From the NCBI GenBank assembly GCA_016219145.1, contig JACRCG010000325.1, positions 1-18,166 of the forward strand: a stretch of 18,166 nt of DNA. The letters are read 5' to 3'. Both the position numbers and the translations under genes were made by a program. The notes beneath the pieces are model-generated. The model was given only the letters and a program-made list of their open reading frames with translations, was not told the origin of the DNA and made no database searches. The DNA comes from Deltaproteobacteria bacterium. Lineage in GTDB: Bacteria; Desulfobacterota; Desulfuromonadia; Geobacterales; Pseudopelobacteraceae. Positions 15,433 through 18,166 of the stretch are shown here, one piece after another; positions within the stretch are counted from its first letter, which is position 1, and each line of letters opens with the position of its first letter.

Positions 15433-16531
15433 TGCCTACCTCCAAAATAGCCTGCAACAGCGGATGAGCAGCTTCATCTCCCCCGGTCGCCATCAGCCGG
15501 ACAGCCCTTGTTCCCATTTCTCTAAGCTGGTCTGGGTGTTTCAAGGCACAGAGAAGTGCATCTTGAATGTGCTCGATATGAACATTGGCCGACTCACCCA
15601 GATACCATGCAGCACCACGGTCTGCGACCACTTCGGTCGTCTCAACCTGATTCCTGGCTATGGAAATTGTTATACTTGGAAGACCTACAGAGCACCTCTC
15701 CCAAGTTGCGCTTCCCCCTGCTCCTATGGACAGGTCAGCGGCGGCCATCAGTTCTGCCATATTGTTGACCTGGCAATGGTAGTAAAAACCATCCTTTTCA
15801 GTACATTGTTCCTGAATGCCCTGTTTGTGAATGTTACCATTGCCAACGACCACATCTACTTCAAGCCGGTGATCCATTATGCCAGCCAAGGCGCGAACTG
15901 ACTTGGCCGTTTCATTGGTAGGGTCCACTCCGCCGAAAAAGACCAGCACCCGCCGGATTTGCCCGTCGCGTTGTCGCAGGTTCTTGCGAGCAATAGCAAA
16001 TTCAGGCCTGAGCAGCGCATACTGCGGCCCAAGAAGCTTTTTACAGCCCAATGGCACCAGTTTGTCGTAACGGGTTTCCATCCCCTTGTACAGATTCTGG
16101 TCCAACAGAAGTTCACAGTCATGAGGACGATCCGCAAGGTCGTCGATTACCATGATCCGGCCGACATGAGGACGAAGTGTCTCTTCCCAGCGGCGGTCAA
16201 TGCCGTAATGATCAATAATAAGCCAATCCGGTATTGCTTCACCCAAAGAATCCAAGGTCTCTCGTGCGTCCTGCTCCCAAGGGACTCCCAGCCAGGCAGC
16301 ATGGACCACGTCACCAGAGCGAACGGAGTACGTTTTCGCCTCCTGCCGCAATATTACGACCCCATATCCCTTGCCGGCAATGGCGCCGATCAGGTTGCCG
16401 GGGTGCTCACGGCAGACAAACGTCAAATCGGCCCCGCGCCGGCGCAGTTCGTCGGCAAGGGTGAGGCAGCGCATGACATGGCCGCTGCCGATCTGCACCG
16501 AGGCGTCGGCCCGGATGACGACCTGCATCAC
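15419..16531 (-). CDS. pseG: UDP-2,4-diacetamido-2,4,6-trideoxy-beta-L-altropyranose hydrolase
   Basis: Removes UDP from the diacetamido sugar to release the free hexose used by PseI. 370 residues, GT-B-like (MurG-related) fold. The opening VIRADASVQIGSGHVMRCLTLADELRRRGADLTFVCR is diagnostic; H18 of GSGHVMRC corresponds to the family's catalytic histidine. WLIIDHYGIDRRWEETLRP, VIDDLADRPHDCELLLDQNL and the nucleotide-site segment IGAGGSATWERCSVGLPSI also fit. The start is a GTG at 16531 immediately followed by an ATG at 16528; AGAGG lies ten bases before the GTG and either could be used. It begins one base after the aminotransferase stop and overlaps pseH by 14 bp. Some PseG proteins are fused to PseH; here they are separate but overlapping genes. 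Confidence 0.94.
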   Translation of the reverse strand: MMQVVIRADASVQIGSGHVMRCLTLADELRRRGADLTFVCREHPGNLIGAIAGKGYGVVILRQEAKTYSVRSGDVVHAAWLGVPWEQDARETLDSLGEAIPDWLIIDHYGIDRRWEETLRPHVGRIMVIDDLADRPHDCELLLDQNLYKGMETRYDKLVPLGCKKLLGPQYALLRPEFAIARKNLRQRDGQIRRVLVFFGGVDPTNETAKSVRALAGIMDHRLEVDVVVGNGNIHKQGIQEQCTEKDGFYYHCQVNNMAELMAAADLSIGAGGSATWERCSVGLPSITISIARNQVETTEVVADRGAAWYLGESANVHIEHIQDALLCALKHPDQLREMGTRAVRLMATGGDEAAHPLLQAILEVGNAQT

Positions 16532-16532
16532 G

Positions 16533-18166
16533 TCAGTTCAGCCTCTTGAAACCGCCGTGACAGACCGGCCCCTTGAGCAGGGACATGACATCCCGCCCCT
16601 CTTCACACTCCCTGATCAGCGCAAACACAGGATCGAGCTCGCCAAAGAAGGCATCGATAACCGCGGGGGAGTGCTCAGTGCAGACGTAGACACTGGTCCC
16701 GGCAAGATATCCCTTCCCCAGCATTTCCTGGGTGATCAGGGTCTTGTAGGCCAGGGTGTTCGGGCTGTCGAAGGTGAAACCGGTCAGAGCCGGCAGCCCC
16801 CAGTGGTTGATGCGGAGTCCGTGCCGGTCGGCCAGTTCCTGCCAGCGCTTGCGGATTTCGAGGCCGGTGGCGGTTATCAGCTCCCAGGATTTGACCCGCT
16901 CCATGACCTCCAGGGTCTTCAGCGCCGCCGTCGGACCGATCCGTTCGGTCCAGAAGGTGCTGCTGATGAAGGTAGACTGGGCCGCCTGCATGACGTCGCG
17001 GCGGCCGATTGTGGCGGTGATGGCATAGCCGTTGCCGAGCGCCTTGCCGAACATGGCCATATCTGGCTCCACCCCGTATTTCTTGTAGATACCGCCGAAG
17101 GTCTCCCGGAAGCCGGAGGTGCACTCGTCGAAGATCAGCACGATCCCGCGTTGGGTCGCCAATTGGCGGACCTTGTGCAGGAAGTCGTCTTCCGGCCCCA
17201 TGTTGCGGACCACCTCCATCTTGATCACACCGATTTCGTGGGCCGTTACCAGGGCTTCCAGCTGGGCAAAGTCATTGTAGTTGAAAGGGAACACCGTGCC
17301 GCGCAGGTTCTGGGGCACACCTTTCGGCTCAAGGCCTGGCAACAGGTGACCAGCCAGGTTCTCATCGTCCCCCAGGTTGGCGGACAAGTACCAGTCGTGC
17401 CAGCCGTGATAGCCACAGATGGCCACCTTGTCCCGCCCCGAGGCGGCCCTGGCGATGCGGATGGCAATGGCGTTGGCCTCGCCGCCCGAACGTGCCAGGC
17501 GCGCCATATCCGCCCAAGGGTGCAGTTCGATCAGCCGTTCCGCCAGGTAGACCTCTTCGGGGCAGTTGAAGGTGGCCATGTTTCCGGCCGCCACGGTACG
17601 CAGCACCGCCTCGTCCACCTCGGGATGACCGTATCCCAGAATATTGGTGCCGATGCCCATGATCGACATGTCGATATATTCTTGCCCGTCAAGGTCCCAG
17701 ACCGTGCATCCTTTCGCCTTGCTGAAATAGGCGGGCCACTGGTCGGGCAGGAACATCTCGGACCGTTTGGACAGGAGCATGTTGCCGCCCGGGATGACTT
17801 GCTTGGCACGCTTCCAAAGTTTCTGCCCGGTCCCCATGGCTGACCCCTCATTGCGGATAAGATGTTGGTTGGCTGCGAATAGTTCCGGCCGGCTACGGCG
17901 CAGCGCCAGCACTTCCAGCCAGGTGAAGTCCGTGCGCGGCTGGAAATAGTTGAATACCGCCTCGACCACCTCGAAATCGGCTATTTCGTCCACGGTCCAG
18001 CGTTCACCGGAGCAATCCTCGTCATGGGCGAGATTGCCGACCTTGAACAGCCCGGACTCCCTGATGAACGGGGTTACATGCTCCCGTTCAAACGGTTTTG
18101 CCGCTTGATGAGCTGCTGTCTCAAGGGCGCGGAACGAGAACACCTCCGTATCCAGGCCGTCCGGAT
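16533..18166 (-). CDS. Fusion of cytidylyltransferase C-terminus and class III (GSA-type) aminotransferase, partial
   Basis: The frame is open from the stop at 16533 past the GTG at 18143 to the window edge, so the gene starts outside. The first ~105 visible residues (DGLDTEVFSFRALE, REHVTPFI, then RWTVDEIADFEVVEAVF) match the C-terminal part of SpsF-type cytidylyltransferases. From MGTGQKLWKRAKQVIPGG on it is a glutamate-1-semialdehyde-aminomutase-like, PLP-dependent enzyme: WDLDGQEYIDMS, YGHPEVDEAV, GGEANAIAIRIARA, GYHGWHDW, DECTSGFRE (cofactor aspartate) and FGKALGNGY with the Schiff-base lysine (residue 367 counted from 18143). It probably activates a sugar with CMP and aminates a keto group. 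An internal ATG at 17837 with GAGGGG six bases upstream could yield the aminotransferase alone. Confidence 0.88.
   Translation of the reverse strand, partial: PDGLDTEVFSFRALETAAHQAAKPFEREHVTPFIRESGLFKVGNLAHDEDCSGERWTVDEIADFEVVEAVFNYFQPRTDFTWLEVLALRRSRPELFAANQHLIRNEGSAMGTGQKLWKRAKQVIPGGNMLLSKRSEMFLPDQWPAYFSKAKGCTVWDLDGQEYIDMSIMGIGTNILGYGHPEVDEAVLRTVAAGNMATFNCPEEVYLAERLIELHPWADMARLARSGGEANAIAIRIARAASGRDKVAICGYHGWHDWYLSANLGDDENLAGHLLPGLEPKGVPQNLRGTVFPFNYNDFAQLEALVTAHEIGVIKMEVVRNMGPEDDFLHKVRQLATQRGIVLIFDECTSGFRETFGGIYKKYGVEPDMAMFGKALGNGYAITATIGRRDVMQAAQSTFISSTFWTERIGPTAALKTLEVMERVKSWELITATGLEIRKRWQELADRHGLRINHWGLPALTGFTFDSPNTLAYKTLITQEMLGKGYLAGTSVYVCTEHSPAVIDAFFGELDPVFALIRECEEGRDVMSLLKGPVCHGGFKRLN
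17838..17849 (-). promoter_or_regulatory. Possible internal ribosome binding site at the domain junction of the fusion
   Basis: On the minus strand GAGGGG (17849-17844) is followed by TCAGCC and ATG at 17837, exactly where the aminotransferase domain begins. The frame is continuous, so the site would give a second, shorter product. It may be a relic of two separate genes. Confidence 0.4.

Noticed and set aside
16371..17843. A 490-codon open frame on the plus strand
   Set aside because: It lies opposite the aminotransferase and PseG genes, whose protein motifs are unmistakable. High GC there keeps the antisense frame open; its translation shows no family resemblance.

Overview
This window is an 18 kb stretch of a bacterial surface-glycan (O-antigen, capsule or flagellin-glycan) biosynthesis locus. 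Every gene I can support lies on the minus strand, so transcription runs from position 18166 towards 1. Genes are tightly packed, mostly with overlaps of 4 to 22 bp or gaps under 50 bp, and most have clear Shine-Dalgarno sequences. The conserved enzymes at both ends are GC-rich, while the middle genes are clearly poorer in GC, as is usual for polysaccharide loci assembled by transfer. The gene content (two B12-binding radical SAM proteins, an LIC12162-family transferase, pseudaminic-acid genes, RfbF/RfbG) fits a Gram-negative bacterium, possibly a Geobacter-like deltaproteobacterium. That placement is inference; no marker gene is present.

Layout in transcription order. (1) 18166 to 12306, nonulosonic-acid block: a partial fusion of the end of an SpsF-like cytidylyltransferase to a class III (glutamate-semialdehyde-aminomutase-like) aminotransferase, then pseG, pseH, a methyltransferase, a PIG-L-type deacetylase and pseI. 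PseH, PseG and PseI are three successive-stage enzymes of pseudaminic acid synthesis; PseB, PseC and PseF would have to lie outside the window. (2) 12283 to 7453: a B12-binding radical SAM protein, an LIC12162-family putative transferase and a Wzx-type flippase. (3) 7636 to 5646: a disrupted junction. The flippase 3' end and the start of a methyltransferase gene occur twice, as 354/355-bp direct repeats about 97% identical. Between them lies a 1.28-kb segment carrying one AAA ATPase gene of the AAA_14/DUF4143 family. (4) 5830 to 1506: two methyltransferases, a GT4 glycosyltransferase and a second B12-binding radical SAM protein. (5) 1457 to 1: rfbF and a partial rfbG, which make CDP-4-keto-6-deoxyglucose.

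Working together, the genes would supply a pseudaminic-acid-type sugar and a CDP-linked 6-deoxy sugar. Glycosyltransferase and LIC12162-type proteins would assemble them, methyl, acetyl and perhaps radical-SAM chemistry would decorate them, and Wzx would flip the lipid-linked unit. The ATPase does not belong to this pathway and looks like an inserted passenger. The most noteworthy signal is this insertion with its long flanking duplication. The deacetylase and methyltransferase inside the Pse block and the cytidylyltransferase-aminotransferase fusion come next. There are no RNA genes, CRISPR arrays, recognisable insertion sequences or strong terminators, and no gene-free stretch longer than about 110 bp.
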